Of a DNA stretch of 64,000 bases, positions 18,078 to 27,378 are shown piece by piece. Position 1 is the stretch's first letter; every line of letters starts with the position of its first letter. Source of the stretch: Bacteroidota bacterium (GTDB lineage: Bacteria; Bacteroidota; Bacteroidia; Chitinophagales; Saprospiraceae). The position numbers and the translations under genes were made by a program. Where the stretch lies: positions 1 through 64,000 of the forward strand of contig JAIUPL010000026.1 in assembly GCA_020160935.1 (NCBI GenBank), in the 5' to 3' direction. The notes under the pieces are model-generated. The model was not told where the DNA came from, did not search any database, and was given only the letters and a program-made list of their open reading frames with translations.

Positions 18078-19544
18078 TTAGTTATCCCAGAATACTTTGG
18101 CGGTCAGGCCATGCTGGCCCGGGAAGCTCTGGTTCAAACTTTCTTCATTTTCCGGATATGGCAGAATGCTGGGGAAAGTACCAGCAGGCAGCGCATTGTG
18201 AGCAGGCTCATGGAAAATACCTCCCGGAGAGAAGAAAATTGGAGTTCCAGTGCTGTCAAAACGACGTGCTTCGATCCAGGATTCTACCGGTTGCAGGTTG
18301 TTCATGCACACCCATTTTTGCAGCGCAATCGATTTGATGGCATTGGCTGCATCATATGCACCTTCGGCAGCCAGATACGTATCTGCTTCTGTTGCGTCGA
18401 GTCCCAGGTATTCAAAACTGGCCTGAACGGCAGCATTGTACAGAGCATTGGCATCTGTTGTAATCCAGCCACGTGCAGCAGCTTCTGCCAGCAGCAGATT
18501 GCCTTCCCATGCCGACATCAGGAATACCGGATTGCTAGGGCCAAAGATCAGGCCACCTGTAGCAGCCAGAGCGCCTGCAGGACGGGAGAACTTCTGTGTA
18601 GGAGGAGCCTCCTGAATACCACCCGGATTGAGGCCGAAGTGGGTATTGTCTGCAGTGCGATCGTAGAAAGCGTCGATACGTGGGTCGCCCGTAGCAGTCA
18701 GGTAGTCGGTGGAAGTGTTCGTAGCCACATAGTAGTTGCCCAGAGCAGTACTTTTGGCAGCGTTCCATTGCGGGTTGCGCTGGCCGGCTGCATCGTAGAA
18801 CTGAATAAACGCGGCTTCGTCGTTGGTCAGGATGAACTGGTCGTCGCTGCTGTACAGTTGTGCAGCTTTAGCCTGACCGCTGGCGCCCTGACGGAGGTAC
18901 ACTTTCAGCAGGAGCGAGTGTGCAAATTTGTTCCATTTTTCCATGTCGCCATGATAGATCAGGTCGTCGGCGCCTGGCGTTACAACGCCTGCACGTTCGA
19001 TCAGATCGATGGCCTCACGCAGGTCATTTTCAATGCCCGGATAAATTACATCTTTAGCGCTATCGTATTTCGGGTGCAGGATAGAACCGTCAGCGATATC
19101 ACCTTTCAGTGCTTCAGAATACGGAAGGTCACCAAAAAGGTCGGCGCAAACCTGAAAATTGTAGGCGCGCAACACTTTGGCAACGGCGATATAGTTGGTT
19201 TCCGTAGAATTCTGAATGATGTAGTTCAGGTTGGTGTTGCTTCTGTACAATTGAGTGAACACTTCATTGCCTTCAGAAGAAGCCCATTTATGCTGATCGG
19301 GGTCGCCCAGCGAAACGCCCGGGCCGCCTGTTTGGTATTGAGCCAAAATAGACAGTTGCGGGTAGATACGTTGGCCGATACCGATAGCAGTCATCAGTTG
19401 GGACGAGCTGAGTTGCAGGTCGACCCGTGAAATGGTGGACTGGTTGGGGTCGACGTTTACATCCAGATAATCCTTGCAGGAATAGAAAGGAGTACCCAGC
19501 GCCAACACCAGCAGGAATATGAATTTGAATTTATGCGTATTCAT
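18078..19544 (-). CDS. SusD/RagB-like surface nutrient-binding lipoprotein (copy B)
   Basis: 488 residues, lipoprotein Cys23 in YSCKDYLDVNVDPNQ. It has the same helical SusD core as copy A, with AKVLRAYNFQVCADLFGDLPY and WEGNLLLAEAAARGW. The N-terminal coding sequence is nearly identical in DNA to copy A, while the middle and C-terminal loops differ (THFGLNPGGIQEAPPTQKFS). This fits a paralogue that kept the scaffold and changed the ligand face. It partners the SusC at 19565-22849, 20 bases upstream. Confidence 0.93.
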   Translation of the reverse strand: MNTHKFKFIFLLVLALGTPFYSCKDYLDVNVDPNQSTISRVDLQLSSSQLMTAIGIGQRIYPQLSILAQYQTGGPGVSLGDPDQHKWASSEGNEVFTQLYRSNTNLNYIIQNSTETNYIAVAKVLRAYNFQVCADLFGDLPYSEALKGDIADGSILHPKYDSAKDVIYPGIENDLREAIDLIERAGVVTPGADDLIYHGDMEKWNKFAHSLLLKVYLRQGASGQAKAAQLYSSDDQFILTNDEAAFIQFYDAAGQRNPQWNAAKSTALGNYYVATNTSTDYLTATGDPRIDAFYDRTADNTHFGLNPGGIQEAPPTQKFSRPAGALAATGGLIFGPSNPVFLMSAWEGNLLLAEAAARGWITTDANALYNAAVQASFEYLGLDATEADTYLAAEGAYDAANAIKSIALQKWVCMNNLQPVESWIEARRFDSTGTPIFFSPGGIFHEPAHNALPAGTFPSILPYPENEESLNQSFPGQHGLTAKVFWDN

Positions 19545-19564
19545 TGCTGTTTCTTTTTGTTTGA

Positions 19565-22500
19565 TTAGAAATTAAGTCTCAGCTCTGCACCAAAACTCTT
19601 AGCGGTCGGAGTGGTCGTAGTCTCTACGCCAACTGCGTCGGATGCGCCACCTACACCACCTACTTCCGGATCGGCGAAGGTGTTTTCTTTCGCTACCCAG
19701 TATTTCAGGTTTTTAGCAAACAGACCCACCGTGATGCCTTTGAAAGCGCCCATTTTACCCGTCGGGATATTGTAGGAAACGGCTACCTCACGCAGTTTCA
19801 GGTAGGAAGCATCCAGCAGGTTGATACCGGCAGGGCTGCCTCTGAAATAGTGGTAAGCGTCGGTTTCAGTGGTATTGGCTACATAGCCACCGTTACCATC
19901 TTCCTGTACGCTGTTTTCAACTACGAAAAGTTCGCGATTGTTGATGGTAGTGGTTTGTGCCGTACCGTTGAACTCCGTGCTGAGTTTGGTACCAGAATAG
20001 AATACGCCGCCTTTTTTACCGTCGAGCAGTGCGCGTACAGACAGGCGTTTGTTGATCGTCAGTTCAGTACCCAGAGTAGCCAGGAAGTCGGGCTGGTAAC
20101 TGCCCAGGTATTTCAGTTCCGAACTTTGTTTCGGGTTGCCTTGTGCGTCTACGATGATACGGCCTTGCGGGTCGTACTCATACGTCGTGCCTTTAAACGT
20201 TCCAAAAGGCAGGCCTTCCGCAGCAATCAGGTTCAAAGAACCGTGACCGGCGAAGTGTACCAAGCCGCTGTAAATCGTCAGTTCGTCGTTGTCTACGTCG
20301 TTTTTGATGATTTCTTTAACCTCGTTGATGTTTTTCGACCAAGAACCATACAGTCTCCAGTCGATCATTTTGGTTTTCACCGGATTCAGACGGAAAGCGA
20401 TCTCGTGTCCTTTGTTCACCATCCGACCAATGTTCAGTGGAACGATGGCATAACCCGAAGACCATGGAATGTTTACGTCCACGATCTGGTTTTTCGAATT
20501 GATGTTGTAGTACGTGTACTCGAGTTCGATACGACCATTGAAGAAACCGAGGTCGACACCGGCTTCCGAAGTAACCGAAAGTTCAGGTTTCAGATCAGGG
20601 TTGCCGATGATGTTGAGTTTACGTGCAGCAGGAACGCTGTTGAATGGGAAACGGATCTGGTAGTCGTCGCCCAGGTCGAGCAGCAGCGGGTTCAGACCGT
20701 AGTACGAATTAAGGCGGTACTGTGGAGCATCTTTACCGGCAGAACCGAGACCAGCGCGGAATTTCAGGAAAGACAACGGACCGGCTTCAAAGTTGGACAG
20801 ATTGGTCGGTACGACAGATATACCACCACCTTGATAGAAGAAGCCGCGTTTGCCGGCAGGCAGCGTAGACGACCAGTCGTTACGCGCAGAGTATTCAGCG
20901 AACAGCCAGTTTTTGTAACCAACAGAAGTGTTGGAGTACACACCAAAAATGCGGTACTGAGCCGACGTAGCAGCCGAGCGAGGTGCTTCAGCAGAGTTGC
21001 TCAGGTCGTAGAATTCAGGAATAACAAGGCCGTTCACAGTAGTACCCGATACAAAGCGGTTGGCATTGTCGATCGAGTTGAAACCCAGGGTAGTCGTCAG
21101 TTTGAAATCGTCGCTCAGTTGTTTCGAGAACGTACCATATGCATCATAGATCAGGTTGATGATACGGTTGGTACTTTCTTTGTAGGAACCGAGGCTGAAC
21201 GAGTTTCTCGGGCTTTCGAAGTCGCTGAGTTCACCGTCCGACCAAGACAGCGTACGCTCGTAGAAGAATTTCGGGTTTTGCTCAGTTACGTTGCTGGTAA
21301 TGAAGTTGGTGCTCACTTTACCTACAAAAGTCAGCGACTGGATAGGCGAGTAAGACAGCGACACGCTGGAAACAACGTTGTCAACGGTATTGCTTACATT
21401 CTGTTTTTCCAGAATATAGTACGGGTTGATCGAGTACTGGCCGTAGAAGCCTTTGAAGTCATGGTATGGGCTGTTGTAGTCGCGCAGTTCAGTGAACGGA
21501 ATGTTCGCAGGTGTTTGCGTTACGAATGCCATAGCCGGTGTACCGGAAGAGTAACCGAACGGATAACCGCCTTCAGTAGCACCACGTTGTTTCAGTTTGG
21601 AATAACTCATCGAGAAATCGGAGCGCAGTTTCGTAGAGAATTGCGAGCCGACATTCAGCAGCAGGTTGTGCTTGTTGAGTTTGGTGTTGTGTACAATACC
21701 TTCATTGTTGAAATTGGTGTACGACAGGAAATAAGAGTACTTGTCGGTACCACCCGAGATAGTGAGGTTGTTGCGGGCAGTGTTACCGATGTCGAAGAAA
21801 CTCTGAATGTTGTTTTTAACAGCGCTGTAAGGGCGAACGAGTTGTTCGATCTTGCCATTGTTCAGCGGAATCAGGTTGCCATCAGCATCTGCTGGTACGC
21901 CTGTCCACGGAATCATCTGACCATCGAATTGTTTACCCCATGCGAAGTTTTCACCCATGAAGATATCGATACCGCCACCGCAGCCACCGCAGGTAGCGTA
22001 ACCGGAACCAAATTGCTCCTGGTTTTTGTACAGAATATACGCTTCTTCCACACTGTAGGAAGACGAGAAAGAGATGTTGGCTTTGTCGCCTTTTTTTCCT
22101 TTTTTCGTGGTAATCAGGATAACACCCGAACCACCGCGCGAGCCATAGAGTGTAGTAGCAGCAGGGCCTTTCAGTACGGTTACAGACTCAACGTCGTCCG
22201 GGTTGATGTCGTTGCCGCGGTTACCGAAGTCGACATAGTTGTCGCGGTCACCTGCTTTACCCGTACCACCACCACCGGAAGCGGAAGAGTTGTTAACAGG
22301 CACGCCGTCTACTACGATCAGGGCGTTGTTGCCCTGCGTGAGCGAGGTTTCACCACGCAATACCACACGAGTGGAAGCGCCAACAGCGCCGGAAGCAGAA
22401 CCGATTTTTACACCGGCCACTTTCCCTTGCAGGGCATTGAGCACACTTTTGTTGGTAACTGCGTTCAGGTCGGTCGAGTTGACCGTCTGGTTGGCATACA

Positions 22501-22849
22501 CCACATCGCTTTTGTTACGAGTGATACCGGTAGCAGTAACGACCACCTCGGTGAGGTTGGTACCAGCCTGCAACACGACATCGATGGCATTGGAAGAACC
22601 GATGGCAACTTCCTGAGTAGCGTAGCCTGTGTAGCTTACTACCAGTGTAGTGGCACCATTGGGCACTTCTACGGAGTATTTACCATTTACATCAGTACGA
22701 GCCCCGCGAGAGGTGCCTTTGATGCTAACGGTAGCTCCGATGAGTACCTCTCCGTCATCGCCGGAGACAACACCCATAATGGTACGTTGGGCCCAAGCGG
22801 AAGCCATCGTAACCACTACCAGAAGTAGGGTTGTGAGTAATTGTTTCAT
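19565..22849 (-). CDS. SusC/RagA-type TonB-dependent outer-membrane receptor (copy B)
   Basis: 1094 residues. Signal peptide, regulatory-like domain (MGVVSGDDGEVLIGATVSIKG), plug (LTEVVVTATGITRNKSDVVY) and barrel ending SFGAELRLNF. Compared with copy A it lacks a few residues after SSASGGGG and at SPRNSFSLG. Long stretches of barrel are identical, such as YSVEEAYILYKNQEQFGSGY with a CGGCGGG cluster. A leader of about 175 bases precedes it, with a TACCTTTG promoter at 23031-23038. A 992-codon antisense frame on the plus strand has no counterpart in copy A and is not real. Confidence 0.95.
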   Translation of the reverse strand: MKQLLTTLLLVVVTMASAWAQRTIMGVVSGDDGEVLIGATVSIKGTSRGARTDVNGKYSVEVPNGATTLVVSYTGYATQEVAIGSSNAIDVVLQAGTNLTEVVVTATGITRNKSDVVYANQTVNSTDLNAVTNKSVLNALQGKVAGVKIGSASGAVGASTRVVLRGETSLTQGNNALIVVDGVPVNNSSASGGGGTGKAGDRDNYVDFGNRGNDINPDDVESVTVLKGPAATTLYGSRGGSGVILITTKKGKKGDKANISFSSSYSVEEAYILYKNQEQFGSGYATCGGCGGGIDIFMGENFAWGKQFDGQMIPWTGVPADADGNLIPLNNGKIEQLVRPYSAVKNNIQSFFDIGNTARNNLTISGGTDKYSYFLSYTNFNNEGIVHNTKLNKHNLLLNVGSQFSTKLRSDFSMSYSKLKQRGATEGGYPFGYSSGTPAMAFVTQTPANIPFTELRDYNSPYHDFKGFYGQYSINPYYILEKQNVSNTVDNVVSSVSLSYSPIQSLTFVGKVSTNFITSNVTEQNPKFFYERTLSWSDGELSDFESPRNSFSLGSYKESTNRIINLIYDAYGTFSKQLSDDFKLTTTLGFNSIDNANRFVSGTTVNGLVIPEFYDLSNSAEAPRSAATSAQYRIFGVYSNTSVGYKNWLFAEYSARNDWSSTLPAGKRGFFYQGGGISVVPTNLSNFEAGPLSFLKFRAGLGSAGKDAPQYRLNSYYGLNPLLLDLGDDYQIRFPFNSVPAARKLNIIGNPDLKPELSVTSEAGVDLGFFNGRIELEYTYYNINSKNQIVDVNIPWSSGYAIVPLNIGRMVNKGHEIAFRLNPVKTKMIDWRLYGSWSKNINEVKEIIKNDVDNDELTIYSGLVHFAGHGSLNLIAAEGLPFGTFKGTTYEYDPQGRIIVDAQGNPKQSSELKYLGSYQPDFLATLGTELTINKRLSVRALLDGKKGGVFYSGTKLSTEFNGTAQTTTINNRELFVVENSVQEDGNGGYVANTTETDAYHYFRGSPAGINLLDASYLKLREVAVSYNIPTGKMGAFKGITVGLFAKNLKYWVAKENTFADPEVGGVGGASDAVGVETTTTPTAKSFGAELRLNF

Positions 22850-23030
22850 AAAAAGAATGAGTTGGTTAAAAAATGATATTGGTACATCCGGTGGATTATC
22901 GAGGAGGGTGAGTCCTCTACGGAAAAGGGCAGAGCCCTGAAAATCGATTTATTTCTTTTAGTGAACAGAATAGCGCCCGCCTTTCTCTTTTTTGGGAAAA
23001 AACACAGCGCCATCACAATATTGAACAAAC

Positions 23031-23056
23031 CAAAGGTATAAAACACTTCAGTTCAA
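23031..23056 (-). promoter_or_regulatory. Promoter of SusCD operon 2 (TTG ... TACCTTTG)
   Basis: Minus-strand TTG at 23056-23054 and TACCTTTG at 23038-23031, spaced 15 bases. The leader to the SusC ATG is about 175 bases and contains a small GGGC-TCT-GCCC hairpin followed by TTTT (about 22925-22940), unlike the operon 1 leader. Confidence 0.55.
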
Positions 23057-23590
23057 TTGATACAACAAAATGAACAGGGCAGTAAGGGAGTGGAGCAGTA
23101 ATAAAGCAGCCAGAACCCATACACCCTGGCGGGTTTGCTGTTGCTCTACTCAAATAATTTGCTCATTGTCAAACAGTAAGGTGCAATTTCAAATGATTCG
23201 ATCTTGCAAATCAAGTGTGCAAAACGCCCATTTACACGCTATCATTCGTACCGATTTTAACATGTAAAAGGCAAAGAGTGGCAAATATACTGAACACCTG
23301 CGATATATATTTCTACTTTCTGGCAGCGATTTTTCGCAAAAAGATTTTGGAAAGGCCTTCAGCAGCCGAATCGCAATGCCTGTTTATGCTTTTAAGGCCC
23401 ATTTTTGCCCAGTGGCAGGCACAATTTTTTTGTAGTTTTTTCTACATCTACATTCGGGTCACGCCAATACGCAGGACTTTAGCATCTTTGCAGAAAAAAG
23501 AGGCCCGGGCAACAGAAACTGCGAAAAAATGTAGCAGAATCTTGCAGGCACTGTTTTTTTATCTCTTTTCACCAACACTTCTAACGCGCC
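23057..23590. other. Intergenic region without recognisable gene
   Basis: This spacer separates the divergent SusC copy B and the small membrane protein gene. Short frames are present but have no family resemblance and poor codon style. No clear TAnnTTTG element was found close to 23591. Apart from the operon 2 promoter at its left edge I see nothing assignable. Confidence 0.4.
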
Positions 23591-23821
23591 ATGTCTTCAC
23601 ATGATCGTATTCGAAACAGCAGGAGCTATCGCAACCCCATGTTGCTGATCGGAATTGCCATGACAACCTTTTATGTCGTGCTGGGCGCCCTTTTGCTGTT
23701 TGCCAAAGATTTTTTACCGGATGTGAGAACAGAGTTCCGGAACATCTTTGCCGGAATGCTCATTGTTTATGGCATATACCGCGGCTGGCGCGTGTATGCC
23801 GATTTTTACCAAAACAAATAA
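23591..23821 (+). CDS. Small two-span membrane protein upstream of PstS-like gene
   Basis: 76 residues: a basic N-terminus (SSHDRIRNSRSYRNP), one span (LLIGIAMTTFYVVLGALLLF), a short loop with DFLPDVRTEFR, and a second span (IFAGMLIVYGIYRGW). It starts at an ATG nine bases before the end of the 23.6-kb spacer, and the next gene begins 9 bases after its stop, so the two are surely cotranscribed. Similar small proteins sit before PstS-like genes in TonB/ExbBD-linked clusters of other Bacteroidota, as far as I recall. Function unknown. Confidence 0.7.
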   Translation: MSSHDRIRNSRSYRNPMLLIGIAMTTFYVVLGALLLFAKDFLPDVRTEFRNIFAGMLIVYGIYRGWRVYADFYQNK

Positions 23822-23830
23822 ACCCGTACT

Positions 23831-24769
23831 ATGCAACGCTCTGCCATTTTCATTTTTCTGTCCTCGCTCTTTCTGCTCAACGCCTGCGAAGAGAACAAGG
23901 ATAAAAGCGGTAAGGTGATAGATACCCCGACTACCGGCGCCATCCGCATTATGGTGGATGAAGGGTATGCGCCTATCATCGAATCCTGCATCGATGTATT
24001 CGACTCTATCTACCGGCAGGCCAAAATAGAGCCTGTGTACACGTCGGAAGGAGAAGCCGTCAATGCCATCCTTCGCGACTCTATTCAGGTGATTATTATC
24101 AGCCGGAAACTGACCGATCAGGAACTGAAGTTTTTTCAGCAACGTGGATTCACCCCGCCCATTACCCCTATTGCACACGATGCGGTGGCTTTCTTGCTGA
24201 ACCCGGCCAATCCCGATACCATTTTTACCATGGCTCAGATGAAAGATTTACTCGCCGGTAAAATTACCAAATGGAACCAGGTCAACCCCGCCTCCAAACT
24301 GGGCGACGTACGTATTGTGTTTGACAACCCCCTGTCGGGCACCCTCACGTATGTGAAAGACTCCATCCTTACCGGCGCTGCTCTTTCGTCCAGTGCCTCG
24401 GCTCTCAAAACCAACGCAGAGGTGATCGACTACGTAAGTAAAAATAAAAACGCCATCGGCATTATCTCTGCCAACTGGATTTCCGATACCGACGACCGTG
24501 GCGTTCAGAAATTCAGGAGGGAAATCCGGATTGCCGATATCGCACCCAAGGCTGGCGCTACGGGTTACGGACCTTATCAGGCTTACCTTGCTACGGGCGA
24601 CTACCCGTACAAACGCACCGTATATATTATCAATGCGCAAGCCAGAAAAGGACTGGGGCTGGGCTTCGCTTCTTTCCTCGCCGGCGATCAGGGACAACGC
24701 ATTGTGTTGAAAGACGGGCTGCTACCGGCCCAGGCCCCTACCCGACTGATCAAAGCCAGTCGGGAATAA
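23831..24769 (+). CDS. PstS-like substrate-binding lipoprotein
   Basis: 312 residues with a lipoprotein signal (Cys19, LLNACEEN). Periplasmic-binding-protein features of the phosphate-binding PBP_like group are visible: GAIRIMVDEGYAPIIESCIDVF, MKDLLAGKITKWNQVNP (the classic LxxIFxGxxxxW-type site in PstS) and a serine-rich turn DNPLSGTLTYVKDSI. There are no pstCAB genes nearby, so ABC import is doubtful. In Bacteroidota such proteins often accompany TonB/ExbBD and TPR genes, which fits the next gene here. Ligand could be phosphate or another oxyanion; not certain. Confidence 0.82.
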   Translation: MQRSAIFIFLSSLFLLNACEENKDKSGKVIDTPTTGAIRIMVDEGYAPIIESCIDVFDSIYRQAKIEPVYTSEGEAVNAILRDSIQVIIISRKLTDQELKFFQQRGFTPPITPIAHDAVAFLLNPANPDTIFTMAQMKDLLAGKITKWNQVNPASKLGDVRIVFDNPLSGTLTYVKDSILTGAALSSSASALKTNAEVIDYVSKNKNAIGIISANWISDTDDRGVQKFRREIRIADIAPKAGATGYGPYQAYLATGDYPYKRTVYIINAQARKGLGLGFASFLAGDQGQRIVLKDGLLPAQAPTRLIKASRE

Positions 24770-24994
24770 TCCGTTCGTACAACCACAGCACGGCTTGAAA
24801 CGTCAAATCGTACCACTTGCAAACTTTCGACATCCAAACCCTGTTTCTTTTGTTAAACTTGTTTTAAGATTGTACATTTTCACAAAATGATGTGTGGATT
24901 TTTTTGAAATAAAGCGTCTGAAAAGTGGAACTTTGCAGACACAAGAAAACGAGCACACGTCTGCGTAATTAAACTAAAAATCTTTTTCCGAACA

Positions 24995-26710
24995 ATGACA
25001 ACCCTTTTGAGAAAATTGGCCTTCCCCATCCTGATGATATTCGCCTACACTGCGAATGCTCAAACCCATGCCGATGGTATGACGGCCATGCAGCTGGACG
25101 ACTGGGATAAAGCAATTAAAGTTTACGATGCACTGGTAAAAGCAAATCCTGCCGACCAGACTGCATGGCTTACACTTGCAAATGCATACCTCGCTAAAGG
25201 AGATAAGGCCAACTCCGAAAAAAGCCTGGATGCCGCTTTCAATGCCAAACCCGACGGCGCCTATGCCCTCGTGGCCAACGGCCGCAAAGCGTTGCTCCGC
25301 AATGACGACACCGAAGCAACCAACCAATTCCGCAAGGCTGCCAAAAACGCCAAAAAAGATGTAACGCCTTATCGCCTCATCGGCGAATCTTACCTGTTCT
25401 ACGTTTCGCCGGGCAGCAAACGCCCCAATTATACCCGCGCCGAAACGGAACTGAAAGCTGCACTCGATGTGAATAGCAAAGACTTCGCTACCCTCATGTC
25501 GCTGGGTTACACCTATAAAGTGATGCCCAACGGCGGTCTGGCTGCTCAAAACTATGAGTACGCCGAATCACTCGAGCCTAAAAACCCGCTGCCGAAACTG
25601 ATGCTGGCCAAGGTGTACAAAGCCGCCAAATTGCCCGAGAAATTCGAAAGCAATATCAACAAGGCAATTGCCGTGGGCCCCACTTTCACACCTGCACTGC
25701 GTGCAAAGGCTGAATATTACTTCATATCCCGTAAATGGGCCGAAGCCCTGGCAGCGTACAAAGACCTGGTAGCCAATGGCACGGAAGTGACCATCGAAGA
25801 CGAGATGCAACTCGCCAATACGCTGTATATCAACAAAGACTGTAAAGCGACCAGCGAACTCGTGGAGAAAATCCTGAAAAAAGACGGCACCAAAAACTAC
25901 CTGCGCCGCCTTCAGGCCTATTGCGACTACGAAAATGGCGACTACCAACGCGGTCTCGACATCCTGAATGATTATTTCAAAGTGGTAACGCCAGACAAAG
26001 TGCTGCTGTCCGACTACCTGTACCTGGGCCGCCTCCAACTCAAAACCAAAGGCGATACCACTATGGCCATCAGCAACCTGCAGAAATCCATCCAAATGGA
26101 TACTACCGGCGGCAGTTGGGAACTCAACAAGGAAATCGCAGAAATACAGTATAACCGCAAAGACTACTGCGGCGCGGTGCAGTCGTACAAATTGTACCTC
26201 GACTCGCTGCCGGCTACCAACAAATACTACATTTCCGATACCTACAAAATGGGCCTGGCACAGTTCTACTGCAAAGACCCCGACACGCTGCGCTACGTGA
26301 AGGCAGAAAACATCTTCAAAATCGTGGCAGAAAAAGCGCCTCAATCCGGCCTGGGCTGGCTCTGGGCTGGCAAATCAGCTGCCAAACAGGATCCTGATGT
26401 GGAGAAACACCCGGAATTGATTACCCAGTTTGGTAAAGCGAAAACCTACTTCGAAACGTACGTAGGCATCGCTTCTGCCGACAAGGTGAAAAACAAAACG
26501 GACCTGATCGCAGCACTGGAATACCTGACATACTACTACTACAATCAGGGCGACGCAGCCAACGTCAAACTGAATGCCGCTCAACTGCTCGAACTGGCCC
26601 CTACCAACGAGACGGGTCTCGAACTGATGAAAGCCGCTGAATCGGGTACGCTGGCGCCTGCGACGCCGACAACTCCGCAAAACGGTACGGGCGGTAAAGG
26701 GAAGAAGTAG
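24995..26710 (+). CDS. Exported tetratricopeptide-repeat protein
   Basis: 571 residues. Signal peptide (MTTLLRKLAFPILMIFAYTANAQ), then many TPR units of about 34-40 residues (DWDKAIKVYDALVKANPADQ; TAWLTLANAYLAKGDKANSE; GDYQRGLDILNDYF), and a disordered Pro/Thr/Gly-rich tail. It is likely a periplasmic scaffold. The gene lies 225 bases after the PstS-like gene; the spacer has a weak GAACTTTG box near 24928, so it may have its own promoter. Its linkage to PstS-like and TonB/ExbBD genes recurs in related genomes by my recollection; the role is unknown. It stops just before a long perfect hairpin. Confidence 0.8.
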   Translation: MTTLLRKLAFPILMIFAYTANAQTHADGMTAMQLDDWDKAIKVYDALVKANPADQTAWLTLANAYLAKGDKANSEKSLDAAFNAKPDGAYALVANGRKALLRNDDTEATNQFRKAAKNAKKDVTPYRLIGESYLFYVSPGSKRPNYTRAETELKAALDVNSKDFATLMSLGYTYKVMPNGGLAAQNYEYAESLEPKNPLPKLMLAKVYKAAKLPEKFESNINKAIAVGPTFTPALRAKAEYYFISRKWAEALAAYKDLVANGTEVTIEDEMQLANTLYINKDCKATSELVEKILKKDGTKNYLRRLQAYCDYENGDYQRGLDILNDYFKVVTPDKVLLSDYLYLGRLQLKTKGDTTMAISNLQKSIQMDTTGGSWELNKEIAEIQYNRKDYCGAVQSYKLYLDSLPATNKYYISDTYKMGLAQFYCKDPDTLRYVKAENIFKIVAEKAPQSGLGWLWAGKSAAKQDPDVEKHPELITQFGKAKTYFETYVGIASADKVKNKTDLIAALEYLTYYYYNQGDAANVKLNAAQLLELAPTNETGLELMKAAESGTLAPATPTTPQNGTGGKGKK

Positions 26711-26722
26711 GTTTTTGTTTAC

Positions 26723-26814
26723 TTATTGGTGGCATGGACGAATGAAAAAGCCGGATATATTTTTTCCGAGGAAAAAAACATCCGGCTTTTTCATTCGTCC
26801 ATGCCACCAATAAG
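26723..26814. terminator. Long perfect hairpin between convergent genes (element J)
   Basis: A 35-base arm (26723-26757, starting TTATTGGTGGCATGGACG) is exactly complementary to 26780-26814. The loop contains a further TTTTTTCC/GGAAAAAA pair. It begins 12 bases after one stop codon and ends one base before the other, so it can terminate both transcripts. It lacks the GTAGAGT core. Confidence 0.85.
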
Positions 26815-26815
26815 C

Positions 26816-27265
26816 CTAACGCCGAAAAACCAATTTTTCAAACGGCAAATGCGCGTTCGGATCATCCGGAAATATCCTGTCCAGTTCAAGGCGCGTTTCC
26901 GATATATCTGTGATAGTATAGTACAATACTTCACCCCATCCTTCAAAAGTGATCGACAATTCCTGATCGTTATTCAGTAATTCCCATTCCCCTGGTAAAG
27001 AAAGTGAGAAAAGGTCGCAATGAACAGTGCCGTCATTGTATTCTATTACCCCCCCTGTTTTGAAATCGAATTGATCGTCCAGATCGCAACCGCCGTCAGA
27101 AAATATCTGATCGAGGTCGCCATCGGCGCCAATATCTTCCCAGTATTCCTGACGGAGCCAGACACCCAGCAGTTTGGATTCAGTGCTTGGAGGGTCTTCA
27201 TCGTCGCCGCAGGCGGAGAAGGCAAACAAAGCCAATAGCAGGCAGGAAAGGATAGAAAATTTCAT
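26816..27265 (-). CDS. Lipocalin-like lipoprotein
   Basis: 149 residues with lipoprotein Cys19 (LFAFSACGDDEDPP). The rest contains SKLLGVWLRQEYWED, then a predicted run of short beta strands with GEWELLNNDQELSITFEGWGE and TITDISETRLELDR. This is the pattern of small Bacteroidota lipocalin-like (calycin-fold) lipoproteins, whose ligands are mostly unknown. It shares no strand with the TPR gene and is separated from it by a bidirectional terminator. Upstream on the same strand lies another lipoprotein gene, 113 bases away. Confidence 0.65.
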   Translation of the reverse strand: MKFSILSCLLLALFAFSACGDDEDPPSTESKLLGVWLRQEYWEDIGADGDLDQIFSDGGCDLDDQFDFKTGGVIEYNDGTVHCDLFSLSLPGEWELLNNDQELSITFEGWGEVLYYTITDISETRLELDRIFPDDPNAHLPFEKLVFRR

Positions 27266-27378
27266 AAGTAGTTGAGTTTAGGAGTAATGGTTATAGTTGT
27301 AAGATCAACCAGAGCACTGGCGTTCTCAATAATATATTGAGTGGTGAAATACCAAGAGAATCAGAATCATCCAAACAA

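Larger units (their letters stand above)
11170..22849. repeat. Large inverted duplication: two mirror-image SusC-SusD-lipoprotein operons
   Basis: Copy A (11170-16889, plus) and copy B (17130-22849, minus) have the same three genes in the same order and the same 20-base susC-susD spacer. By coincidence of offsetting indels, both total exactly 5720 bases. They converge on a 240-base centre holding a perfect 30-base palindrome. By eye, identity varies along the length, being highest at gene junctions and in the lipoprotein gene. Confidence 0.92.

Noticed and set aside
19850-22828. A 992-codon open frame antisense to SusC copy B
   Set aside because: The paralogous SusC copy A has only short antisense frames at the same place, so the frame is not conserved. 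Its composition (rich in Val, Arg, Phe, Thr) is that of a shadow of biased codons.
23215-23604. 129-codon frame in the spacer before the small membrane protein
   Set aside because: It overlaps the start of the supported gene, has no family resemblance and is rich in rare-looking residues for this genome.
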